Positions 31,039-40,866 of a DNA stretch of 64,000 nt are shown here, one piece after another. Made by a program: the position numbers and the translations under genes. Below the pieces are notes generated by a model that saw only the letters and a list, made by a program, of their open reading frames with translations, searched no databases and had not been told where the DNA came from. Positions within the stretch are counted from its first letter, which is position 1, and every line of letters starts with the position of its first letter. This DNA is from Paramoeba atlantica (Eukaryota; Discosea): the NCBI GenBank assembly GCA_977017575.1, contig CDRNVI010000021.1:62001-126000 (forward strand), read 5' to 3'.

Positions 31039-34000
31039 ATGGGCATGCTCACGCGTGCCGTGGCGAAGAATACGGGGGTAGCTCCCGTTGTTCAATCGCT
31101 TCCCCCCACGCGCCGCAAGAAGCTCCCAAAGGACCTGCCAGCGCCGCCCCCATCGCCACCCTCACCGCCGCCACCATCGCCGCCACCACCATCGCCGCCG
31201 CCATCGCCACCGCATCCTCCGCCGCCGCCTCCATCACTGTCTCCGCCGCCGCCTCCATCACCGCCGCCTCCATCACAGTCGCCACCGCCGCCTACGCAAC
31301 AGTCACCGCCGCCACCGCCTAACTCCACACCTTCCTCAACATGGCCGCTTGTGACTTTGACACCATCCTTGGCGCCATCTTCCCCGTCTGCGCAGCTTTC
31401 CCAGCAGCCGCTCGAGCCATCCATTGGGGCTATCACTGCGCCGCTTTCTTCACCACCCGCGCGTCCCAGCATGCACTCCTTTTCTCGAAGAGCGCGCGCA
31501 AGGGCCAACGATCTGAAAAGGGACAACAAAATACCACCGGAGATCATTGCACAGCCGTATCCATTGACATCACTATCGTTACCTCCGCCTTTACCGCCGC
31601 CACATTCGTTGTCCCCCCCTCCCATGCCGAAGTCACTATCGGAACCATCGCCATTACAAAAACAAACACTGCCAAGGGATGCCACCAAGCAAAGCGAGCC
31701 CGCTTGCACGGTTAGAATTAAAAACGCAATTATTTCCTCCAGCTTTTTCAACCGACTAGCGAAACATTCCAAAGCACATCAAACAAACGTCAACAAGGAA
31801 TCAAGACATGGAAGTCCAACGATTCGCCACCCAGAGGGCAGAATCAATTTGAAAACTATCTCAGCAAGGTCAACAACATTCTTGAGTTGCAGCAAGGAAT
31901 CGACTTATGCGCAAACAGCCACTCCTCCTCCGAAAGATCCTGGCAATACTGACGAGCTTGCGCTCCGTCCCCTGAATCCCACTGCCCACCTAATGGGTGA
32001 TTTTCGTAGAAAGCTCAAAGAGCAACAGACACCCGAAGAACAACAGAGCCGCGGTGCACCGAGTCAAACATCCATTAACGAATCGCCAGACGTGGGAATT
32101 CTTCAAGGGCCAGTGGAAAATTTGGAGTATCCCGATGACCAGCTTCTGACGCCCTTTGCGAATGCCAGTCGTCCGCCGGAACTGCACCACGAATCCAATC
32201 AAATGAATCCGAATCCAAGCGACCGCGAAGCTCCCGAGACGCCAAGCGTTGAAGTTGTCTTTCATGAATGTGACTCAACTCCGCATGAGAATCGCGACGA
32301 TCTGTTGCCTCCGAATCCAATTGACATCAACCAAGAGCTTTTCGCAGCGAATGAACAGGAGCACCCGTTTTGTTCCATAAACCCCACCGTACAGTTCCCT
32401 ATGACGCATGAAGACATATCTGCATGCATCAAACATGCGAAAGCGGGTGACAAGTGTACAGTTGCTTGGACGTTCGATTGCCAAGGAACCATTAACGTCT
32501 CGAGAGGAGCAGTCACAACGGTCAATCGCAGAGGGGGAAAAACGAAAATCTCAGTGGACTACGAGGGGGTTCGGGGCCACCAAGCGAGCCTTGATTTCAA
32601 GGGATTTCTTCCCCCTCAATCGAATGTTCGGGTCTACAGAATAAGATGGGACACAGAACGTCCGCACACTCAACAAAGCCATCCGCAGAATGAAAGCAAC
32701 ATTGCCACAAAACATACAGAGGATGATCTTGATCAAATGCCCATGCCAACTCTTCGGACCATAAGCTCTGAATTTGCTCCCTGCGTAGTCGCAGTCTACA
32801 GAGACATCATGCGATCATACGCCGATTGCTCGTGCTCAAAGAGAAATGAAATTTGGAACCAGGTTCTATCCGCAATGAAATTTTCGCTTGCTTCCGTTCG
32901 TGCTGCAACAAACCGTCGCCGACGCAAACGTCGCCCAATAAGCTACGACCGAGAGGCCGAAACAGAAAATCAGCCTTCTAAGTCGGATTTAGCGGACAAA
33001 CGGGCTACTCGAAAAGCAACGCGCCTGGTTCTGGAGGGTTGCGTCTCCAAGGCTACCAAAGTTCTTGATCAAGAGGTTCGTCCCCAAGAATTAACGGATG
33101 AAGAGGTTTTTGCCAAGTTACAAGACCTTCATCCGCGAAAGCACCATGCCCTTTGCCTACCAAATGATGCACCTGAAATAGCAATAATATCTACAGAGGA
33201 GCTTCGCGCGGCAGGGAGAAGGCTGGTCAAGGGGTCGGCGCCGGGACCGACGGGCACCACGGATGGCATTGTTCGGTTGCTCCTCGACGACGAAGTGTGC
33301 TGCGTTGCGATGTGCTACATGTTCTCTGACCTCATCAATGGATTCCTGTCTGTGCAAGTTATGAATCGCTTGAAAAGAGCGCGTCTAATTGCCATCCCGA
33401 AACAAGGTGGGGGAGTGCGTCCCATCTCGGTAGGAGAAGTATTCTTGAAGTTAGCCGACCTCTTGCTTGTGATGCGACATGAACATACCCTGGAAAAGCT
33501 TTTCGCGCCGTTGCAGTTCGGGGTCTCGGTGAAGTCCGGTTGCGAGAAGGTCGTGCATCGTCTCCATGACCACTTTCTGGCAGGAAACGCAATACTCTCT
33601 ATCGACCTGGCCAACGCCTTCAATTCACCGCCGCGAAGCGAAATAGCGAAAGCAGTTTTCGGTTTACACACCTTGCGCCCTTTTCACCGCCTTTTCCACG
33701 CGGAATACTCCGAAGCGTCTGAGCTACTCTTCTACGGAAGGGATGGCCATTATCATGGCTCTGTCGAAAGTACGGCGGGTGTACGCCAAGGATCCCCCCT
33801 CTCGACATTGTTCTTCTGCGCATTTCTTCAACCTATACTAGAAACAATCGCCTCCGAGTTTCCAGACGTAAAACTATTTGCTTATGTGGATGATATCAAT
33901 TTGGCCTCAGAAAATACGAATTCCATTGTGAAGGCCTTCGAGAGACTACACACGCTACTTACTGAAAAGCAGGTAAAAATGGCGAAACAAAAGTGTGTGT

Positions 34001-34787
34001 GGTTTGGTGGTCTAAACATGATACCGGTGCCTGACAAACTGAAGTCCGAAGGAGTCATAACTGCATCTAAAACAACCAAAACGCTCGGGGCATACACTGG
34101 CGATTCTTCCGCAGTAAGCCTGCAATTACAAGACAAGCTCAAAAAACATTCTACGTGTTTCAGAAGGCTGGAAACAATGGGGCTGAATAATATATCACTC
34201 TTACTGTTATCTAAAAGCATCAATGTACGACATAAATTCCATCTTCGTGTGCACACGCCAGACGCGACAGAAGCGCTTTGTAAGCAATTTGACGAGAAAG
34301 TTGAAGCAGTGCTGCAAACTTGGCTTGGAAAGCTATCCGAAAAACATTTATCATGGTGTCGCCTTCCGGTGAAACAGGGGGGTCTAGGGCTTGTTTCGTC
34401 CAACGAAATACGGACATCATCCTACAACGCTTCAAAACGCGTCTCTCTAGAGCATCTGAAAACCAATTCAGCTCGGGTGACGGGTGTGGAAGTGTGCAAG
34501 GTTGGTGAGGCAAGCGCATCTATAGAAGTGACGGAGGCCGTGGCTAACCAGCGCGCGCACAAAGAGTTGTTGAAAGACAAGGACCTCTCACCACTAGTTC
34601 AAGTCTGCAGCGAAAAGGGCAATAATGACTGGCTCCAAGCGAAGTCAAGATACATCCCATCCCCACAATTCACGTTGATGATCATGGCTCGCCTAGGGTT
34701 GGCTCACAGCGAGATGCCCAATACAATACTGTGCCCCGGATGCAAAATGATACTCGAAGCGAAAAATGCGTTACCACACTTCCTGGG
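31039..34787 (+). CDS. LINE-B2 polyprotein, N-terminus to knuckle (frameshifted at the end)
   Basis: Starts MGMLTRAVAKNTGVAPVVQS. Residues about 30-90 are a PPPSPP-type low-complexity tract encoded by CCGCCGCCACC-like repeats. The small conserved domain (GDKCTVAWTFDC...FLPPQSNVRVYRIRW) is at residues about 475-545. RT: KGSAPGPTGTTDGI, SIDLANAFNSPPRS (about 33600), AGVRQGSPLSTLFFCAFLQP (about 33777), FAYVDDINLAS (about 33878). The knuckle CPGCKMILEAKNALPHFLGC starts at 34735. Right after, GTGTG appears shortened to GTG (about 34788), shifting the frame. Confidence 0.85.
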
Positions 34788-34789
34788 AT

Positions 34790-35347
34790 GTGAAATGTTT
34801 CGGCTCAAATGCTACTACACGGCACAATGCCTTAGTTCGACACATATACGATCTGTGCCTGAAAGCTGGTCTCCCGTGCGAGCGAGAGCCTCTGCAGTTC
34901 TCGACATTTCGTTGTGTGAAGTGTGCAGAAACGGTGGCTGATGGCCAAAAACTACATCATCAGAGGAAATGTGGCACACATTCGTTTCACCGCAGTGGAC
35001 CTGACTTAGTCGTGTTCTGGGCGACAGGCGAAGTTTATTACGATCTCACAGTAGTCAACGAACTTGCGAAATCACACTTGGGAAAAAAAGCGAGTCACCT
35101 ATTACAAGAGGCTCAAAAAAAGAAAGTCGCAACATATGTGGACTCCAATTTAATTCCGCGCGAGCAATTCGTATGCCTACCGCTCTTGACAGGTGGTGCC
35201 ATGAACAAGAGCACTATAAATTTCCTCCATAGCCTCGCGGATGCAAACGGATTCGAACGCCGTCATATTCTTGAGGACTTCAAGTTGCTTCTTCAAGAAT
35301 TGAACGGAGCTCTCCTGGCTTCGCAACTGCGAAAGACAATGCAATAA
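34790..35347 (+). pseudogene. LINE-B2 RLE and tail (after frameshift)
   Basis: KCFGSNATTRHNALVRHIYD, CEREPLQFSTFRCVKC, RLE RSGPDLVVFWATGEVYYDLT (about 34995-35055), then LGKKASHLLQEAQKKKVATY and a tail ending SQLRKTMQ. The domain is intact in its own frame. Confidence 0.82.
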
Positions 35348-35487
35348 AACAGGTCATCTCATATTACAAGATGTTATTATTACAAGATTTTATCATTACA
35401 AAGATCACTATCAGATTACAACCAAACATTAAATGATTGAGATACAGTTTATTTCTGTTATATCGCTCGCGTAGCTTATGGACTATT

Positions 35488-35548
35488 ATTATTAGTTTAC
35501 GTGATGAAATTTAGACGAGTATATTATAAGATTTTAAAAAAAAAAAAA
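35488..35548 (+). repeat. DIRS-type A start fragment (D9) ending in an A-run
   Basis: Core TATTAGTTTACGTGAT, arm GAAATTTAGACGAG, then an A13 run (35536-35548). Same family as the fragment at 15651. It lies between LINE-B2 and D6, and is not the A repeat of D6, which differs. Confidence 0.5.
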
Positions 35549-37457
35549 TTTGCATCGAGTTGACGACGCTATTGGAGTGAAAAGAGATTTAAGCTGTGGA
35601 TTCTATCAAGTACCACTTCCTCTAGCTGCGCGTTGTAAATTTCGCTTTTCATCAAAAGGCCGTACTTATGAAATGAACGTTCTTCCGATGGGGCATAGGT
35701 GTGCCCCAGAAATCATGCATACGATAACTTCCGCCCTTGGGGGACTTATCACAGTGTGTAGCGCTAAATCTGCTTTTACACGAGGAGCTATGGATGTGTA
35801 CGTTGATGGAGTTCGGTTTTCGGGAACTGTGGAACAAGCGCAGGAGTACGCACGCTTTGTGGATAAACGGTGCGATGAGATGGGAGGAAAATTCAAGGAG
35901 AAAGGTCATGAGCCGACACAGCACTATGTATTTAATGGAGTTCATTACGATCACGTCAATCACAAGGTCAGCCTGGGACCACGTGTGGTGCGTAAGTTGC
36001 AGAATGACAGATTTTACTCGTTAAGCTTCAAAGATCTGGAGGCGGCGGTGGGGCGCCTTCTGTACGCATCTGCTGTGCTTGGTATAGTCATTCCGCGATT
36101 TCATTTCGCTGTCAAGATTGTTCAGCGACGAATTAATTTGTTGAATCGATGTCCGTGGATAGGTAATAAGTCTGTTGACCTTCCACGAAAAACACGTATT
36201 ATTTTGGCACAATGGAGGGATGAGGTAGTATTAAATACTCCGATTAAAGCTCCACTTCATCCAGATTTCGTTCCTCACAAACATCGTCTTTACACAGATG
36301 CTTCTCGCAAAGGGTGGGGAGGGATTCTGTATCTGGATACAGGAGAGGTTTTGATAACAGGCAAGCCATGGGAAGCCGGAACAACGTATGAAGTAAACAA
36401 TGCTGAAGCTACGGCTGTAAGGTTGGCTCTTGAAGAATTCGGTGAGCATTTTGAAAGCGGAACGTGCCTGGATCTTTTTGTGGACAACACTTCATGTAAA
36501 GAGGCACTGAATAGGAAAACTTCTAAGTCGGACAATATTGCACGTCAATTGCGCATGGTTTTAGAGGAAGCGAAAAGGAAAGGGATATGCATTCAGGCAC
36601 GTTACATTGCCTCGTCAGAGAATCCAGCAGACCCGATTAGCAGGAAATTTTAGCCTGGGACTTAGGAGAAGTTCCCCAAGGAATATCACGAGTGCTCGGG
36701 TAGTGTTAAATGTGACTAGTGATCGGGTTGGTTGGCTGCGGGTTGCGCGGACGGGCATTCCCGTTCACAACGTTATTAGTTTATTTGGTACTCTTTTAGC
36801 ATTGATTATGATAGGTTATGACGATCTCACTTAGTCTCTTGGGTTTATTTCCATAAATACACTACAGGAAAGATATATCTTCGTAAGATCATTGAGAAAT
36901 CAGCAGTCTTCAAATTTCTTATTATTGCTTCCATATATTTTTATATACTAGTTCTACTAGATGTTTTATGAGCAGCCCGACCTGGATTTCTATAAGTTTA
37001 CGATTTGAAATTCAGGAGGGCAAACATTATGCTCCATACTGTTGTAGTTTTGGGCTTAGGAATATTATTCGAATTATATCACCGTTTTTTCTAATCATGA
37101 ACAATTTGACATATACACAATTATTTGACTATTTTAGAGACTATTTTCATCCGAACGTTACCACTAGTTTTTGTGCCCACCCACCAGCCCCCAACCATTT
37201 GGCTGCGGGTTGCGCGGACGGGCATTCCCGTTCACAACGTTATTAGTTTATTTGGTACTCTTTTAGCATTGATTATGATAGGTTATGACGATCTCACTTA
37301 GTCTCTTGGGTTTATTTCCATATATACACTACAGGAAAGATATATCTTCGTAAGATCATTGAGAAATCAGCAGTCTTCAAATTTCTTATTATTGCTTCCA
37401 TATATTTTTATATACTAGTTCTACTAGATGTTTTATGAGCAGCCCGACCTGGATTTC
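35549..37457 (+). mobile_element. DIRS-like YR retrotransposon D6, 5' part absent
   Basis: RT (about 35549-36020: KRDLSCGFYQVPLP, LPMGHRCAPEIMHT, DVYVDGVRFSG) and RNase H (about 36290-36650: YTDASRKGWGGILY, DNTSCKEAL, NPADPISR), then B1 about 36732-36990, A2 36991 to about 37175, the C-rich tract GCCCACCCACCAGCCCCCAA (from 37175) and B2 about 37199-37457. B1 and B2 differ by about one base, so it is young. LINE-E1 begins immediately after B2. No A1, gag or YR is seen; incomplete. Confidence 0.82.
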
Positions 37458-38766
37458 GCAACCAATTTTAGAGATCGTTGCTTCAGAATTCCCGGCACTT
37501 CGCATATACGCCTACATCGACGACATCAGCTTCGCATCAAAGGACTCAGAACTAATTGCCAACGCTTACAACCGTCTTCGAGTTTTATTGACTGCTAAGC
37601 TAGTGGAATTATCCCCAACAAAATGCGTCTGGTTTGAAGGCATCGAAAGAATCCCCATTCCGCACGTCTTGCAGGAGGCGGGAGTTTTATCCGAAAGCCG
37701 GGCTACCAAAATTTTGGGGGCCTTCGTCGGAGAGAAAGAAAGCGTTAGCGAAAAATTAGTCCAAAAAGTTGTGAAGCATCAAGCAGCTTTCCGGCGCCTA
37801 CAGCACATGGGGGCCAGCAACGTCTCTATCGTTTTACTATCGCACTGCGTGAATATGCGTCACAGGTACGACATACGAGTACATCTTCCTGATGCGTCTT
37901 TGGAACTCAGTCGGCAGTTTGATTCCCAGGTGGCAAACACGCTATGTTCATGGTTCGGGAACCTCAACGAAGACCAAATATCATGGATGAGGCTACCACT
38001 GAAGAAAGGAGGACTCGGGCTCACCCCAACTGAACCGATTCGCGAAGCAGCGTTCTTCAAATCCAAACGAGCAGTTATGGAGCGACCAATTCATCTTTCA
38101 GCTCCCGCTACTCTAATGGATTTGCCAGCGCTGAACTCGCTCTCCAGCCAACGACCTCTCACTGATGAAGCGGTTACGGAAGAAGTCCACCACAATGCAG
38201 TGCGCGAGTCTTTGATGAAAGACAAGGGTCAGGCTGATAACATTCGTGTGGCCAGTGCGAAAGGGAATTACAATTGGCTCACCGCTTGCACCAAATTCAT
38301 TCCTTCGCGACTTTTCACGTTGGCGATAATGCCCCGTTTCGGAATAGAGCATCCGTTGCTACCATCGAAGGTACAATGTCCTGGGTGCCACGTTCTCCTC
38401 ACCTCCAGCAGCGCAATTGCTCACGTGTCCGGATGCGTTAAATGTTCTGGGATTAACGCTACCACAAAACACAACAGAATGGTGCGTCAACTCTATACGC
38501 TATGTATTAAGGCCGGCATTCCCTGCGAGCTCGAACCTAGACAATTCGCGACATACACCTGCGGAAAGTGCGGTACCACTGTTGACGGTGAAAATAAAGC
38601 GTCACACCAAAGGACTTGCGGATCTGGTTCATTCCACCATTCCGGGCCAGATTTAGTCATCCATTGGGCAGACGGGGACATCTTTTATGATTTTACCGTC
38701 ATACACGAGCTTTCACAATCCAACATCAAACGCAGCGGCGCAATTCTCATGCGAGACGCTATCAAG
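37458..38766 (+). CDS. LINE-E1 RT palm, knuckle and RLE
   Basis: IYAYIDDISFASKD (motif C), LSPTKCVWFEG, KKGGLGLTPTEPIREAAF (conserved linker), knuckle CPGCHVLLTSS..HVSGCVKCSGINATTKH (about 38380-38470), YTCGKCGTTVDG, and RLE HSGPDLVIHWADGDIFYDFT (about 38638-38700). No break in this span. Confidence 0.82.
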
Positions 38767-39237
38767 ATCATTTACGCTCAGGCAAAATGAAGAGACAGGA
38801 AGTTTCCTTCTTCCTGCTGAGGAGTGCACGTCTCTTGCGTGACGCATGTCACCTCAAAAATCAAAATACAACACTGCATATGGTGTTCTTGATATTCAGG
38901 TCTGCGGTGCCTGCAATCATTATTTATGCTAACTTCTTTTTCTAGTTTTGCTGAGATAAATTTCGTTGCGATGAAATTCTACCGCGATAAAAATTCTGAA
39001 AAGATAAAATTATGCTGCGATAAATTTCTGCAAAGATAAAATTATGCTGTGATAAATTTCTGCAAGGATAACTTTCTGCCGATAGATGACTGCCGATAAA
39101 TTTCTGCCGATAAATTTCTGCCGATAAAATTGTGCTGCGGGCAAATTCAGATGGGAATTGTTAAAAAATCTTATAAAAAGAACTGCAAAAAAAAAAAAGA
39201 AAATTTCGATAGAAATAAATTTTTTATAGCTATCAAG
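38767..39237 (+). mobile_element. 462-bp insert with 9-bp target duplication GCTATCAAG in LINE-E1
   Basis: GCTATCAAG is present at 38758-38766 and 39229-39237. The insert has no ORF and no obvious terminal inverted repeats. Its second half (38950-39130) is a degenerate tandem array of CTGCCGATAAATTT / CTGCGATAAAATTA units, and it ends A/T-rich (A12 at 39187-39198). It may be a SINE or a non-autonomous DNA transposon; no family is recognised. Confidence 0.65.
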
Positions 39238-39492
39238 CGTAAGATTAACCGGTACATCGTGTCGAGCTTAATTCCGACACAGCAGTTTTTGTGCATTCCC
39301 ATGCTTTCTGGAGGCGCCATGCATCTAAACACCAAGGAATTATTGTCGGCTCTTGCAGATGCATGTGGACTGGCACGCGATAAGATTCACCAGGATTTCG
39401 CTTTGCAATTGCAAGAACTGAATGGTTCGGTCGCAATGTCTCAATTTAGGAAATACTTGGCACCAGTCGATGGAGATGAAACGGCCCTGTGA
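39238..39492 (+). CDS. LINE-E1 C-terminal tail
   Basis: RKINRYIVSSLIPTQQFLCI, PMLSGGAMHLNTKELLSALA, DFALQLQELNGSVAMSQFRK, to the stop. The LSGGA..NTK and LQLQELNG blocks are shared by every LINE-B/E copy in the window. Confidence 0.82.
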   Translation, partial: RKINRYIVSSLIPTQQFLCIPMLSGGAMHLNTKELLSALADACGLARDKIHQDFALQLQELNGSVAMSQFRKYLAPVDGDETAL

Positions 39493-39599
39493 ATACCAGT
39501 TGAATGCCGTTAGCGAGGTGCGTTAAAAAAAATAGGAAATCTTTAACGGTGCATTTTGAATACACGATAAATCAAGAATACCACAATAGTGTTCATTCA

Positions 39600-40078
39600 T
39601 TAACAAAAGAAATACGAAGAAATCTACCTGATGACATCAGGGATGCAGGGGTGAGAAATGAAGAAGATGCACTGAAAACACTCGGAGCTTTTATAGGAGA
39701 TGATGATATTATTACAAGATTTTATTATTACAAGCCAAAAATGCTAGCAACAAATCGTTCTTCCGATGCTCGTCTTGGTGATAGCGTGGGGCATTGCGTT
39801 CGGCAGCTCCAATACCAAAGTAGCGACGCAAATGAGCGTCCAATTCCATCTGTGGTGCCAGTTGGGCCGGGGGCAGATCCTTTGGCTAATCGCCGTCCTG
39901 CAGCTCTCAATTCTTCAGTCGATAGGATGGCAATTTCAGGAGAATCGGGCGGAAGATCGAAAGTATCCCAGTTTTGAGGATTTAGATCCCGCAACTTTTG
40001 GCATATCTCTTGATCATTTAGCGTGTGCTTTTGAACCTTTTGGTCCAAGACTTTTGCTGCCTTGGATACGCATCCTAC
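39600..40078. mobile_element. Mosaic of two LINE fragments in opposite orientation
   Basis: 39620-39712 (plus) matches the RT-linker of LINE-E4 (PDDIRDAGVRNEEDALKTLG). 39860-40078 (minus) matches the pre-RT of LINE-B (PQNWDTFDLPPDSPEIAILS, KGSAPGPTGTTDGI). Between them, TATTATTACAAGATTTTATT recalls the LINE-B2 3' UTR near 35375. Both pieces are short and non-functional. Confidence 0.65.
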
Positions 40079-40081
40079 TTT

Positions 40082-40126
40082 CGATGAAGCACATTGAAAG
40101 TGTACACTTTCAATGAATCTTCATCG
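40082..40126. repeat. Inverted repeat around ATTGAAAGTGT/ACACTTTCAAT
   Basis: A 22-bp perfect palindrome (40093-40114) with outer arms CGATGAAG/CTTCATCG. It is followed by GGTGTTTTTGACTTTTTT. A second copy with matching changes on both arms is at 58099-58123. Confidence 0.65.
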
Positions 40127-40342
40127 AAGGTGTTTTTGACTTTTTTTTTATTTTTTCAAATCTTCACGCAAACGTTTTTCGCGGATCCATATAGACATTT
40201 TGACTTTTTTGGTGCTTCATCGAAGTGTTTTGTGAAGGCTCGTAGAGGAATTTCACCGTTTCTTAATAGTCCACGTTTTGAAATTTAGCCGAGGGGCTGT
40301 TATGTATTTGCCTGCTGGCCCTTCGGGGCACATAGTTTCTTC

Positions 40343-40774
40343 TATAAGTTTACGATTTGAAATTCAGGAGGGCAAACATTATGCTCCATACTGTTGTAGT
40401 TTTGGGCTTAGGAATATTATTCGAATTATATCACCGTTTTTTCTAATCATGAACAATTTGACATATACACAATTATTTGACTATTTTAGAGACTATTTTC
40501 ATCCGAACGGGTTGGTTGGCTGCGGGTTGCGCGGACGGGCATTCCCGTTCACAACGTTATTAGTTTATTTGGTACTCTTTTAGCATTGATTATGATAGGT
40601 TATGACGATCTCACTTAGTCTCTTGGGTTTATTTCCATAAATACACTACAGGAAAGATATATCTTCGTAAGATCATTGAGAAATCAGCAGTCTTCAAATT
40701 TCTTATTATTGCTTCCATATATTTTTATATACTAGTTCTACTAGATGTTTTATGAGCAGCCCGACCTGGATTTC
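40343..40774 (+). mobile_element. Solo A-B element S2 of the D6 family
   Basis: A 432-bp insert: core TATAAGTTTACGATTT, arm GAAATTCAGGAGGGC, and 3' end GCAGCCCGACCTGGATTTC. Nearly identical to the D6 A2 and B repeats. It sits in D7 A1; CACATAGTTTCTTC|GAATTATGATTTG matches uninterrupted S1 sequence (CACATAATTTTCTC|AAATTATGATG), so there is no target duplication. It lacks the C-rich A2/B2 tract, so it looks like A joined directly to the B1 side. Confidence 0.82.
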
Positions 40775-40866
40775 GAATTATGATTTGTATTCAGAATTTT
40801 ACATGGGATGGGTATTTACTATTATCTTATATATCCTTGTTAGGTTGTTATTTTACTTCGCTTTAA

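Larger units (their letters stand above)
30720..35487 (+). mobile_element. LINE-B copy B2, longest LINE-B
   Basis: Full set of LINE-B domains with a Pro-rich N-terminus. The 5' region 30720-31038 is C-rich, with an imperfect roughly 65-70 bp tandem motif (ATCCGCG...TTCCCTCACTTCCCCCC). The ORF starts at 31039. The 3' UTR runs to about 35487, where a DIRS-type A start begins. One 2-bp loss near 34787 shifts the frame. Confidence 0.82.
37458..39590 (+). mobile_element. LINE-E copy E1, 5' part absent, carries a 462-bp insert
   Basis: LINE-B/E clade element beginning in the RT palm (QPILEIVASEFPALR), bounded on the left by D6. The coding parts are 37458-38766 and 39238-39492; removing the insert rejoins RDAIK to RKINRYI in frame. 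The 3' UTR fades after about 39590. Confidence 0.8.

Noticed and set aside
31049-31772. Minus-strand Gly-rich protein opposite the LINE-B2 N-terminus
   Set aside because: It is the antisense of the Pro-rich CCGCCACC tract of LINE-B2; no independent motif.
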